16,465 nucleotides of DNA from Verrucomicrobia subdivision 3 bacterium UBA7542 (GCA_002479245.1 DLMG01000330.1:1-16465), one strand, 5' to 3'. Counted from the stretch's first letter, positions 1 to 8,519 are shown. Notes: generated by a model from the letters alone, not told the origin. Numbers and translations are program-made.

Positions 1-1
1 T

Positions 2-136
2 TTTCAAGTGACCGGTGACACATTTTGGGGCGGGTATTCAGGATATTTCTCCGATCCCGATGGTTTTCTGTGGGAGATTGCTTGGAACCCATCTTTTCCC
101 ATTGCCGAGGACGGCAGCATCCGTGTTTCTGGCTAG
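2..136 (+). CDS. VOC/glyoxalase-family protein, 3' end only (5' end outside window)
   Basis: Reading frame 2 is open from the first base to a TAG stop at 134-136 and gives 44 residues with no start, so the gene is cut by the window edge. The end contains GYFSDPDGFLWEIAWNP, the typical closing strand of vicinal-oxygen-chelate proteins (glyoxalase, bleomycin-resistance and dioxygenase relatives); the Glu of the WEIAW motif is normally a metal ligand in that fold. The substrate cannot be told from this fragment. It is probably a cytoplasmic metal-dependent enzyme. It ends only 12 bp from the stop of the convergent giant helicase gene and looks like an ordinary chromosomal gene, so the left edge of the accessory region could lie close by, although no attachment repeat is visible there. 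An unstarted fragment this short can only be assigned to the superfamily. Confidence 0.8.
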   Translation, partial: FQVTGDTFWGGYSGYFSDPDGFLWEIAWNPSFPIAEDGSIRVSG

Positions 137-148
137 GCGGCTCCACTT

Positions 149-3100
149 CTACGTTTTTGATAGCCCTTCGAGGAAGGTTAATAATTTTTTGGTTTCCGCT
201 TCACAATCGTGCCACCAATCGGTTGACCAAATTCGGTAAAGCGTCCAGCCCAAACCTTCGAGAATGAGTTGACGCAGCTTGTCACGGTCACGGGCCGTCG
301 CAGCCCGATGATAAGTCGCCCCATCGCATTCCACGCCGAGTTGATACCGACCTGAATTCGCCGGATCAACGACACCCAAGTCAATCCGATACCCTGAGCA
401 GCCGACTTGATGATGAACCTCATATCCCGCCTCTCGCAGCCGTTTGGCAACCATCCGCTCGAATTCGGAGTCCGGCTCGCCATTTTGGGATGCTGACGTT
501 GCTGCTGCCAGCGCGCTGGGACCACGTTCAGCATAATCCAGAAAGTATTTGAGGTCGCGCACACCGCGAGCACGAGTGCGAGTCAGATCAATCTGGTCGG
601 CGCGCAATCCGCTGAAAACGACCACTTCGTGCTTTGCCCGCGTGATCGCAACATTCAAGCGGCGTTCCCCACCATCACGGTTGAGCGGGCCGAAATTCAT
701 CGAAACGCGACCGGCTTCGTCAATCCCGTAACAAATAGAGAAAAATATCTCATCCCGTTCATCGCCCTGCACATTTTCCAGGTTCTTTACAAAAACGGGT
801 TCGCCTTCGACCGGCGGTTCGTCTCCGAAATGAACTTCGATTTCAGGATATTTTCGCCTTTCTTCATCGAGCAGATTTTCGATGAGTTGCTGTTGTGCCA
901 GGCTGAAGGTAACGACGCCGTATGAATGGCCACGACCATCTGAATTCCGAAGCCGCGCAACCAGTTCCGCCACGAGAGCCTCCGCCTCTGCTCTATTAGT
1001 CCGGGATTTCCCTTTGTCATAGCGCGCTTGCGGAAGATACTTAAACTTCACACCACCCAGCGTGGTCTCCGCCGACGGGAAGGTTAATAGTTCGTTTTCG
1101 TAATACTGACGGTTGCTGAAAGCAATCAACCCCTCGTGCCGGCTACGGTAGTGCCATTGCAGTCGTTTGTGGCGCAAACCTTGAGTCATCAGTTCATCCA
1201 GAATGCTTTCCAAATCCTTGAATTCTTCTGGAGCGAGGCTTTCATCGTCATCAACCGCACTGTTAAAAAAGTTTGTTGGCGGCAACTGTTTGGGATCACC
1301 AACGACAATCAGTTGCTGTCCTCGCGCAATGGCTCCAATCGCGTCCCAAACCGGAATTTGCGAAGCCTCATCAAAAACAACCACGTCAAAAATAGCGTGT
1401 GACGGCTCCAGGTATTGTGCAACCGAGAGGGGACTCATCAATACGCAGGGTTTCAGCCTCGGAAGAAGATTGGGAATCCGACTCAACAATTGTCGGACCG
1501 GAATATGCCGCATCTTTTTGCCAATTTCGTGGCGCAACAGGCCAATCTCCCCTTTGGGAATATCATTCTTAACTTGATCGCGTGGTATATGAGCCGCAAG
1601 CCGGGCACGAATAATTTCGCGCACAAGTCGGGCAATTTTAGCATCAACCTCGCAGAAGCGGTCAATGCGCTCATTTTGTTCACGGCCAAAAAACTCTCGC
1701 AAGCTGGACTCATTTTCGATGGTCGCAAAAAACAGGTCGCGGCGGAAGCTGCGCTCAAACAAGGTTGGAATATCCAGGGTCTCACCGTTGGGCGCTTCCA
1801 AAGTGGCAATAATCGGCGCAAGGCCAAGCTTCATACCTTCGTCTCGAACCTTTTGCCAAAAGCACCACTCTCGGATTTGATGCCATGCAGCCGGAATTCG
1901 TTGTAGTAAATTTTGAACCGTCGGAAAATAATCCGATGCCGCGTCTAGCGGTTCTTGGCGAAGGCGCACATCTGCGGCCAGCGTATTCAAGGCGGATTGG
2001 AATTTTGTTTGCGCCTCTCGAAAATGCAGCAAGCGGTCGCCAATGGCCGTGCCTGTCGCATACACCGACGGACCCTCACTAAACAGACCTGCAATCAACT
2101 GGCGCAATTGTCCCAGCCACACGAGGTCGTCTCCAGCACAAGCGAGCATTCGCGCATGGAGCGGTTCTCCCCAAGTGCGCGCCCTGACTAGGGCTTCGAC
2201 TGATGGCTCACCTTGCGCCCATATAGCGCCCAAGCAACCCTGCGCTTCGCCAGCGGTCGCATTTAATTCATTGTCAATCGCTCGAAGTCGTGGGGCACAT
2301 TGTTGAAACAGAGTGAACGCGGAAATAACCGCTGATAAATGATCGGGGGCTTCATCCAATACACCGCGATGCAAAGCAGCGGATTCCGACAGTGGTTCGT
2401 ATGCAGCGTCGAATTGAGTGATGGCGTCACGATAACGATTGAGACGGTTGCCAATTGCGGTTCCAATCTCATAGGCCGTCGGATCTTGTTTGAAGAGGCT
2501 GGCAATCAATTCGCGCAACCGGGGCATCCACTCTTTGTCCTCGCCAACCAGCGTAGCCAGTCGTTCATGTAATGCCGCACCCCATGCCCGAACCTGAACA
2601 AGATGGTCGAGTTGGGGTTCGCCACGACTCCATACTGGTCCCAACAGCGTTTCTGCTTTGGAATTGGCTTTTGCCAGTTCACCATTGATTGCCCGAAGAC
2701 GTAGTGCCGCTGTAATCACTTCTCCCATTTTAGTGGGATCAGGTCGGGTTTGATCAGGACGTGTGGTTCGGAGGCGACGGCGAATGTATGTCAACCGGAG
2801 CCATTTGGGGAGAAACCACGCCTTCTGAGCGGATTGCCATTTTTGATTGAGTATGTCCAGATCAAGAGCGAGGAGCTTTGGCTCGTCATACCCTGCCAGC
2901 CGCGCCCGCAATTCAATGCGTTCACGAACCAGTGCTATCCATTGGTCAAATTCTGCCACCCATTCCCGCCACTCGGCTGTTGCGAATTGCTCTCCGACCG
3001 GCGCGGGCGCAAGCAGACTGTCCACCACGGCCACAAGATGAGCAATGTCCGTTCGTGTGGCGGCTTTACGTGGAAAGCTGATCCAAGTATGTAAATCAGC

Positions 3101-6100
3101 CGCCGCTTCAGTTGCCTGCCGGGTTAAAGCATCCATCTGGCGGCATTGCTTAAAGATTTCCTCCGCTTCGCCTGACGACCAGGTCTCACAAACGACCGAT
3201 TTCTTCCCCTGAACCTGTAACTTGTGAATCTCCGCCAGCTTGTCCCGCAACTCGCATCGTTCGCGAACAAGTGAAATCCATTTGTCCAAATTTGTGGATA
3301 ATTGGTTCCAAGGCGTCGTCGCAAAAGCACCTCCAACCGGCTCAGGTGCAAGAAGGCTGTCCACCAACGCGGACAAATTAGTGATGTCGGCCTTCGACAC
3401 AGCGGAAGATGGACAGCGAAGCCATGAGCGAAGTTCGCCGGTTGCGTCAGCGGCTGATTTAACGAGCGGGCCAAGTTCACGAATATGGCCAAGCACACGA
3501 TCCGCCCAAGCTGGCGTCCACTCGTCGCAGCCGAGCAATGAAAGAGGGTGGTCGGCCAACGGAATCAGAGGGCGTGAACGTTGTTGCAATAATTTGGCCA
3601 CTTCCCTGGCCCGTTCGAGCGTCTCTATTGGTGTATTCAGGATGGACGGCCACGAATCGAGATGCACCATTGGTTCCTTTTGCCGCGGCAAAAGATAATC
3701 AAGGCAGCGATAAGCACTAAGCCCGCAATCATGGAGGCGATGCAATGCGCGGGCATAGCCGTTTAGCGTATCGCGCAATCGCTCCAATTCTGCCGCGCGA
3801 TGTTCCCAATCGGTTGCGCCATCGTCATTGATGAATCGCAGGCTTCGGTCAAATTGAGCCACCACGTCGGCTTTGCCTGTTTTGTTTGAATGCAATTCAA
3901 GGCAAAAGGGTTCCAATCCTTCCTCCCGCAAGCGCCGGAAAACAACATCCAGCGCGGCCCGCTTTTCCGCCACAAACAAAACACGTTTTCCGTGGGCGAG
4001 GCAGTGGGCAATGATATTGGCAATTGTCTGGGATTTGCCTGTTCCCGGTGGCCCTTCCAGCACAAAGTCGTGACCAGCCGCAGCGGCCATGACGGCGGCA
4101 AGTTGGGACGAATCCACGCTACGCGGACAGAAAATGTCGCGCGGATGAAATTCGTAGTCGAGTTGTTCGGGCCGAATATCTTCAGAGGGGTTCGGATATG
4201 GCGTTCCAGCCTCATTCACCAGATGATTTACAACACGGTTCCGCGTCAGATTGTCGAGTCGGTCAGCAAGGTCTTTCCACAATAGAAACTTGGTGAACGA
4301 AAATTGGCCAAGCCAAACTTCCGTTTTTACCTCCCAGCCCGGCAGATCACGAACTGCGTCACGAAAAATCCTGAACACCAAATTCACATCCACGCCGCTC
4401 TGATCTTCTGGCAACGGGTCAACGCCGGGAATCTCCTTCTGGAAATGTTGCCGCAGCATTTCCATCAGTGTGACATTGAGCCGCGTTTCTTCATCCAAAC
4501 GCCGCAGGGCAAAACCCTCGATTACGGATTTGCGTTTTAACTCGACCGGAACCAGCAAAAGTGGCGCCCGAAAAATCCGGTCGCTAAATTCAGTTTCACG
4601 CCATTCGAGGAAGCCCACGGCCGCAAATAAGGTGTTGGTGCCGTTTTCTTCGATAGCGTTGCGTGCGGAACGGAATAGCTCAGTGAGACGGCGGGCGTGT
4701 TCAGATTCGTCAAGATTTGTGTGCAGCCGGCCATGTTTGAGTTCGTCGGCCAGATGCTCCGCCAGGGCATCGGCACGCTGCTGCTGGGTATAAACTGCTT
4801 CATTCCGTGGATCGTCCTCGCTCATCACTTTGGGCCGGGGCCGCAGCGAAAGTTCGCGTTCCGCCGCAAGTTCATCTTCGATCCGGTCAGGCGAAGTGGA
4901 TACGATGCGAATTGTGGATTTTGTCTCTCGAAAATTCAGCAAGCGGTTGCGAAGACTCAAATCGAGCAAACGACTTTTCCACTGGTCAATTCGTGTGGTG
5001 GGTTTCGCCGCCGGCTTCGGCGTTATTTCCAATGGGGCCGCAAACTCACGTTCGCCGATGCCAAGTGCAGGCGCGGGCTGAACTGTTGCGCCACCAGTGC
5101 TGGCCGGTTCTCCCGCCTGGTTTGGAATCCCCAATTCACGAAAAATGGCAGAGGGTCTATCAAGACTTGTTTTGCCGCCACATGGGATAATCGAGAAACC
5201 GGCGCTTTCCAAATCCACGTTCATCAGCGACGCCATTCCAAGAATCGCGGCGCGGTCGTCTTCGCCTTCCACCAAAACAGCAACATCCGCAAAAAATCCC
5301 TCACTCATCCACGGCGTCATAATGGCTTGCAACCGGGGCAGAAGTGTTTCGCCGGTGTATTTGTTCCCGTTTGCGCCGTCGGCAGTCCAAATTATTTCGG
5401 CAATCTTGTCGAGCGCGGTCCGCACGATTTTGGAGATTTTAGGCTTTGTCGCTTCACCGTTAATCTTTCGCAACAGACGGATTTGTTCGATTCGATCAAT
5501 GCCAACGAACAAAGGCGAATGCGTTCCGTAAATGATTTGAGTTTTATCAGCGACGCCAGGCGTTTTTCCACTGGATAACTGCATAAGAATTTTCGCCAAA
5601 TGTCGCTGACGGTTCGGGTGCTGATAAAGTTCGGGCTCTTCGATGGCCAAAACCAGATTGGGAAGTTTTTTGGTCGCAACCGCAGATTCGCCCTCTTTGG
5701 CTTCAACCGCTTGCGACTCGCCTTGTGTTTGAGCAAAGGCTAGATGTTGCAGTAGCGTCAATATAAATGCCCTTTGCAATCCGTGGCCCGTTCGCATCAC
5801 CGCTGACTTAAAACCATCTTCCACGAGCTTGACATCAGCTTTTGGCATTGGGATTTCGATTTGTCCCAACGGCAACCAGAGCAATTCCACGCCAGCGTCA
5901 GGGACAAATAATTTAAGGGTCGTTGTCATCCGATCTGACAAATCCGTCAACTCGGTCAGCTTTGACGGATCGAGGATTTCTTCATACTGACGCTGTGTGT
6001 TTTCTTTTAGCTTTTTTACCGCATCTTTGTTGGCGAGCACGCTCCGCACAACTAAATCCATGAGGCCAGAAAGAACAGACCCTCGTCCTTCTGCGGCATC

Positions 6101-6736
6101 ATCGGCAGCATCCCGAACGGCAGGTATAAATAGAAAACGGGTAAATTTGCCAAGATAACCTTGTCCCACCTCGCCAAAACCGAAAAACTGGCCGTCATCC
6201 CGCTGCCGTGCGCATCTGTCCGGATTGGCAGCTTCCCATTGCCTCAAATTAGGTTCGACCGCACCGATTGTTGACCATGCTGGAAGCCCGGTGTATTCGG
6301 CTTTCACGCGAAGTGAATTGTATGCTTGTTTAGCTGTCGCTCCTCTGTCCTTTACGGCAAGGCCATCGCGAACCGGCTGAAATTCGGGACTCTGAAGGCT
6401 TGAGCCATGATATTTCGCCGTTACTTTTCCTTCTTGCCACGAAAAAACCCGCTCCACCGTCAACTTTTCACCCTGAAGATACGGTGAAAACAACTCCTTC
6501 GCCTCATTGGACAGGTTTTTGAATGTTACTCCGACGACAATCTCGCTCGCCGTGTCGCGATTGTAGAAATCTTCGAGGTCAATTCTAGGTGCGGTTGTGT
6601 AAAATACTTCCAGTGCCCGTAAAAATGTGGATTTACCCGCTCCGTTCGCGCCCACTAACGCGGTGAGATTCTCGCATTGCAAAGTTTCGTCGAGCACGGA
6701 CCGAAAATTCTTTGCCTGAACTGATTCGATGATCAT
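149..6736 (-). CDS. Giant fusion: OLD/GajA-like ATPase with partial TOPRIM + DUF4011-SF1 helicase-MTES_1575/Vsr-like nuclease
   Basis: One uninterrupted 2195-residue frame. Residues 1-480 are an OLD/RecF-like ATPase: Walker A GANGAGKST (29-37), Walker B LVLAIEEPE (361-369), H-loop THSP (405-408). Residues 481-538 begin a TOPRIM domain (VEGEDD from 489, CGGK near 519-522) but stop at GIP (536-538), before the usual Asp-x-Asp strand. A Pro/Ala-rich linker leads to DUF4011 (about 581-850, RIDQWK and LSLRNRLLNF), then an Upf1-like SF1 helicase: motif I GPPGTGKSQT (K901), motif II DEASQ (D1789), motif III GDPKQLPPT, motif VI AITRAK (2030-2035). Residues 2091-2195 form an MTES_1575/DUF559 PD-(D/E)xK nuclease (D2119, E2136). 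The ATG follows an AGGA Shine-Dalgarno, 46 bp after the DUF2130 gene. The second half resembles the stand-alone Hhe-type antiphage protein as I recall it, and the first half resembles GajA/OLD nucleases. Likely DNA-sensing antiphage defence (inference). Confidence 0.85.
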   Translation of the reverse strand: MIIESVQAKNFRSVLDETLQCENLTALVGANGAGKSTFLRALEVFYTTAPRIDLEDFYNRDTASEIVVGVTFKNLSNEAKELFSPYLQGEKLTVERVFSWQEGKVTAKYHGSSLQSPEFQPVRDGLAVKDRGATAKQAYNSLRVKAEYTGLPAWSTIGAVEPNLRQWEAANPDRCARQRDDGQFFGFGEVGQGYLGKFTRFLFIPAVRDAADDAAEGRGSVLSGLMDLVVRSVLANKDAVKKLKENTQRQYEEILDPSKLTELTDLSDRMTTTLKLFVPDAGVELLWLPLGQIEIPMPKADVKLVEDGFKSAVMRTGHGLQRAFILTLLQHLAFAQTQGESQAVEAKEGESAVATKKLPNLVLAIEEPELYQHPNRQRHLAKILMQLSSGKTPGVADKTQIIYGTHSPLFVGIDRIEQIRLLRKINGEATKPKISKIVRTALDKIAEIIWTADGANGNKYTGETLLPRLQAIMTPWMSEGFFADVAVLVEGEDDRAAILGMASLMNVDLESAGFSIIPCGGKTSLDRPSAIFRELGIPNQAGEPASTGGATVQPAPALGIGEREFAAPLEITPKPAAKPTTRIDQWKSRLLDLSLRNRLLNFRETKSTIRIVSTSPDRIEDELAAERELSLRPRPKVMSEDDPRNEAVYTQQQRADALAEHLADELKHGRLHTNLDESEHARRLTELFRSARNAIEENGTNTLFAAVGFLEWRETEFSDRIFRAPLLLVPVELKRKSVIEGFALRRLDEETRLNVTLMEMLRQHFQKEIPGVDPLPEDQSGVDVNLVFRIFRDAVRDLPGWEVKTEVWLGQFSFTKFLLWKDLADRLDNLTRNRVVNHLVNEAGTPYPNPSEDIRPEQLDYEFHPRDIFCPRSVDSSQLAAVMAAAAGHDFVLEGPPGTGKSQTIANIIAHCLAHGKRVLFVAEKRAALDVVFRRLREEGLEPFCLELHSNKTGKADVVAQFDRSLRFINDDGATDWEHRAAELERLRDTLNGYARALHRLHDCGLSAYRCLDYLLPRQKEPMVHLDSWPSILNTPIETLERAREVAKLLQQRSRPLIPLADHPLSLLGCDEWTPAWADRVLGHIRELGPLVKSAADATGELRSWLRCPSSAVSKADITNLSALVDSLLAPEPVGGAFATTPWNQLSTNLDKWISLVRERCELRDKLAEIHKLQVQGKKSVVCETWSSGEAEEIFKQCRQMDALTRQATEAAADLHTWISFPRKAATRTDIAHLVAVVDSLLAPAPVGEQFATAEWREWVAEFDQWIALVRERIELRARLAGYDEPKLLALDLDILNQKWQSAQKAWFLPKWLRLTYIRRRLRTTRPDQTRPDPTKMGEVITAALRLRAINGELAKANSKAETLLGPVWSRGEPQLDHLVQVRAWGAALHERLATLVGEDKEWMPRLRELIASLFKQDPTAYEIGTAIGNRLNRYRDAITQFDAAYEPLSESAALHRGVLDEAPDHLSAVISAFTLFQQCAPRLRAIDNELNATAGEAQGCLGAIWAQGEPSVEALVRARTWGEPLHARMLACAGDDLVWLGQLRQLIAGLFSEGPSVYATGTAIGDRLLHFREAQTKFQSALNTLAADVRLRQEPLDAASDYFPTVQNLLQRIPAAWHQIREWCFWQKVRDEGMKLGLAPIIATLEAPNGETLDIPTLFERSFRRDLFFATIENESSLREFFGREQNERIDRFCEVDAKIARLVREIIRARLAAHIPRDQVKNDIPKGEIGLLRHEIGKKMRHIPVRQLLSRIPNLLPRLKPCVLMSPLSVAQYLEPSHAIFDVVVFDEASQIPVWDAIGAIARGQQLIVVGDPKQLPPTNFFNSAVDDDESLAPEEFKDLESILDELMTQGLRHKRLQWHYRSRHEGLIAFSNRQYYENELLTFPSAETTLGGVKFKYLPQARYDKGKSRTNRAEAEALVAELVARLRNSDGRGHSYGVVTFSLAQQQLIENLLDEERRKYPEIEVHFGDEPPVEGEPVFVKNLENVQGDERDEIFFSICYGIDEAGRVSMNFGPLNRDGGERRLNVAITRAKHEVVVFSGLRADQIDLTRTRARGVRDLKYFLDYAERGPSALAAATSASQNGEPDSEFERMVAKRLREAGYEVHHQVGCSGYRIDLGVVDPANSGRYQLGVECDGATYHRAATARDRDKLRQLILEGLGWTLYRIWSTDWWHDCEAETKKLLTFLEGLSKT
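1916..2674 (-). repeat. Internal protein repeat pair B in the helicase insertion (about 137-aa period)
   Basis: Inside the giant protein, residues about 1355-1470 and 1492-1607 are diverged copies of each other. Both contain LGxxWxxGEP, then a W-G-x-x-LHxR stretch, a xLRxLIAxLF stretch and GTAIGxRL. The conserved Trp residues are W1369 and W1506, so the period is 137 residues. The segment lies between helicase motifs I and II and is helical and charged. It is probably an extended arm inserted in the first RecA domain. This is a protein-level repeat; the DNA copies have diverged. Confidence 0.65.
2903..3424 (-). repeat. Internal protein repeat pair A in the helicase insertion (about 113-aa period)
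   Basis: Residues about 1105-1165 and 1218-1278 of the giant protein share VDSLLAPxPVGxxFAT, then W, D-x-W-I-x-LVRER and EL-R-x-LA. The aligned Val residues are V1125 and V1238, so the period is 113 residues. The pair directly precedes repeat pair B, so the long insertion between motifs I and II appears to have grown by two separate segmental duplications. Confidence 0.65.
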
Positions 6737-6782
6737 GGTTTTTTCCTATTAGATTTTTGTTTTACCTTTGCACTGACACATA

Positions 6783-8078
6783 TCATCTTCCTTCACTTGG
6801 GGTTTTCCGAGTTTTGGCCGGGGCATCTTCTATGGCCTTCAGCTCTAAACCTTCAATCTCCTGAATTGTCTTGCCGGCGATGCCTTGAAGGTCGCCATAC
6901 ATGCCAACCGTTGACTGCATGACACGCTCAATTTGTTCCTCGCGCTTCGCCCATTGTTTCAAAATGGCCTTTTTCTCCTTATCGAGGTCTTCTTTCATTG
7001 AGCCGAACGCTTCGACGATGGCCTGAACCCGCTGACGAAATCGCGGGCCGGTGAGGTATTGATACACCAATTCCATTTTCGTCTGCTGCCCCTCGGATGC
7101 CAGACGCGCGGTTGCAGTCTCAATCAGCGTATAGCGCAACGCCACAGCCACTGGCAGCGCCGCTTGCGGGAGTGCAACCCAAACGCCGTCAACCAAGCCA
7201 AACGTTTCGATGTCTTTCGGAACCACTTGACTGACGATGATTGCAATTTCTGCCTTTGCCGTCCGCTGGTCGTCGCGGAGTTTGGCCAGCCAGCCGTCAC
7301 TCCAGTTTTTCGTTCGCTTGGATTCCCACAAAATCGTGCCGCATATCTGCCCAAGCGGGCCGAGCACGCGGTGCAAAACGTCACCGCCGTGTTCGCCTTT
7401 TGGCACCGGCTCAACGGTGTCTCGTGGGAATTTTGCTTTCAGCAAGGTCTCCAATTCTAATTCCTGAACCTCGCCTTGAAGCTGCTGCGAACCTTGCTCT
7501 GCCCTGCGCTTCAATTCTTCAATTTGTTTTTGCATCGAGGCGATGGTCTGTTCCTTCTCGGAAACCTTGAGCCTCAATTCATCTTCCGCCTCCTTCCGCG
7601 CCTGCTGGCGCGTGACGGCCAGATTCTCCTGGACCCGTTTTTCAATGGTCAATTCAAGCTCGCGTTTGGCGTCGTCAAGCTCGCGCTGCTTCTTCAGCAA
7701 ATCAGCCTGTGTTTTTTGTGCCTCCGTGAGCTTTTCATCCTTCTGTTTCAAAATCTCCTGAAGATCGGCAACCTCTTTTGTTTTTTGTTCAATGTCGTTG
7801 GACAGGGCAAGTTTTGCTTTTCGGGCTTCATCAGCGGCGATTTTTGCGCGTTCGCTTTGAAGCTTTTCGGCAACCTGCGCATCAACCGTTTCTTTGGATT
7901 TTTCAAGCGCCTGTTCGCGCTCTTTCAATGAAGTTTCCCGGCTGGCAAGATCAACATCCTTTTGGGCCAGACGTTTTTCATAATCGCGGCGCGTGGACTC
8001 AATGAGCGGCGCAGCCAACGATTCCGTCAGCTTGATTTCATTTTTGCACTTCGGGCAAGTGATGGTTGGCTCGGCCAT
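6783..8078 (-). CDS. DUF2130 family protein (coiled coil plus predicted PD-(D/E)xK nuclease-like core)
   Basis: The 431-residue protein starts with a zinc-knuckle-like CPKC (C8, C11); only one Cys pair is present, so metal binding would need a dimer or other ligands. Residues about 30-215 are a long charged coiled coil rich in Lys, Glu and Gln. Residues about 215-370 are the DUF2130 core: GEHGGDVLHRV (D233) followed by ILWESKRTKNWSDGW (E252, K254), spaced like the D...ExK of restriction-endonuclease folds. The family function is not established; a nuclease role is a prediction from the fold. It is the first gene of a two-gene operon with the OLD-helicase-nuclease fusion 46 bp downstream, so a joint role is plausible. 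No clear Shine-Dalgarno precedes the ATG. Family assignment is firm, biochemical role uncertain. Confidence 0.88.
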   Translation of the reverse strand: MAEPTITCPKCKNEIKLTESLAAPLIESTRRDYEKRLAQKDVDLASRETSLKEREQALEKSKETVDAQVAEKLQSERAKIAADEARKAKLALSNDIEQKTKEVADLQEILKQKDEKLTEAQKTQADLLKKQRELDDAKRELELTIEKRVQENLAVTRQQARKEAEDELRLKVSEKEQTIASMQKQIEELKRRAEQGSQQLQGEVQELELETLLKAKFPRDTVEPVPKGEHGGDVLHRVLGPLGQICGTILWESKRTKNWSDGWLAKLRDDQRTAKAEIAIIVSQVVPKDIETFGLVDGVWVALPQAALPVAVALRYTLIETATARLASEGQQTKMELVYQYLTGPRFRQRVQAIVEAFGSMKEDLDKEKKAILKQWAKREEQIERVMQSTVGMYGDLQGIAGKTIQEIEGLELKAIEDAPAKTRKTPSEGR

Positions 8079-8102
8079 AGAATGCTGCTTTCAAGGGAGC
8101 CA

Positions 8103-8131
8103 ATTGTGCGCCCTGTGTGCGACTCGTTCAA
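8103..8131 (-). promoter_or_regulatory. Candidate sigma70 promoter of the DUF2130-fusion operon
   Basis: On the minus strand, TTGAAC (8131-8126) and CACAAT (8108-8103) are separated by 17 bp, each matching 4 of 6 consensus bases, and lie 25 bp before the DUF2130 ATG. Spacing and location are right but both hexamers are weak, so this is only a candidate. Confidence 0.35.
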
Positions 8132-8213
8132 CCTGAATGTGACGACGAACGAACGCCGTGCGGGCGTGGCTTCGCAAGCGTCCGTCATCCGCCGACAAGA
8201 GATGGATTGATGC

Positions 8214-8421
8214 GCTTCGGTCTGGCGTTGGCGGCGGAAAGCGGCAGACGGTCGGCGGAACGGTATGAGTGAAGCCGCGCGCCGGAGCGGCGACGCCAAT
8301 GATAGACGGAAGCGAACGCGGTTGCGCTTTCCATTTTTGTCCACGACGAGCGCGCGCGAAGTGCGTGCCGCGCGGACGAAAGGAGCACGGTCAAGCGGAG
8401 CGCGCGTTGGTCGGGGCGGAC
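8214..8421 (+). repeat. Intergenic repeat element, copy A (upstream of hipBA)
   Basis: Bases 8214-8326 align without gaps to 10388-10500 (about 10 mismatches in 113, roughly 91% identity) in the same orientation. Beyond that, the two copies stay alike in a shorter pattern: GTCCACGACGAGCGCGCGC at 8339-8357 and GCGCGCGTTGGTCG near 8400, equivalent to the two hairpin arms of copy B but degraded here. The element fills most of the 441-bp gap between the DUF2130 gene and hipB. Short minus-strand frames across it look like repeat translation rather than genes. Such GC-rich intergenic repeats are usually multi-copy in their genomes; I cannot test that here. Confidence 0.85.
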
Positions 8422-8481
8422 GCCATCACCTCAAGTAACGATTTGAGCTTGTTATTAAATTCGTCTTTTGTGACGATTTAG

Positions 8482-8510
8482 TTGACATTTAAGCTTTAAT
8501 TCGCCATAAA
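8482..8510 (+). promoter_or_regulatory. Promoter of hipBA
   Basis: A perfect -35 TTGACA (8482-8487) is followed after 17 bp by CATAAA (8505-8510, 4 of 6), with an alternative ATAAAT one base later. The start codon of hipB at 8520 is only 9 bp beyond the -10, so the transcript would have almost no leader. No Shine-Dalgarno is present, which fits leaderless initiation. Confidence 0.7.
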
Positions 8511-8515
8511 TGGCG
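8502..8515. promoter_or_regulatory. Probable HipB operator (palindrome over the -10)
   Basis: CGCCAT-AA-ATGGCG is a perfect inverted repeat with 6-bp arms and a 2-bp spacer. It covers the -10 element of the hipBA promoter and ends 4 bp before the hipB start codon. HipB-type antitoxins bind palindromes in their own promoter, so this is the expected site for autorepression, and HipA would act as co-repressor if it behaves like the E. coli pair. Confidence 0.65.
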
Positions 8516-8519
8516 TGTT

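Noticed and set aside
137..148. Left attachment site or terminator between the VOC gene and the giant gene
   Set aside because: The 12-bp gap has no hairpin, no T-run and no match to the tRNA-Lys end that I could see.
2714..2765. Short direct repeat (GATCAGG twice) in the giant gene, giving a TRPDQTRPDPT peptide
   Set aside because: It is a local low-complexity repeat in a linker within the coding frame; too short to be a mobile or regulatory element.
4697..5578. 293-codon plus-strand frame opposite the giant gene
   Set aside because: It is antisense to the DUF4011/TOPRIM junction, has no recognisable motif and low-complexity composition; a shadow of the real minus-strand frame.
6737..6782. 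Internal promoter between the DUF2130 gene and the fusion gene
   Set aside because: The 46-bp gap is AT-rich and holds the Shine-Dalgarno, but no -35/-10 pair with acceptable spacing; read-through from upstream is simpler.
8027..8344. Minus-strand open frame of 105 codons upstream of hipB, with a protein-level match to a frame at 10300-10578
   Set aside because: Both frames run through the two copies of the intergenic repeat, so their similarity follows from the repeat. They have no ribosome binding site, overlap real features and are Arg-rich as expected from GC-rich non-coding DNA.
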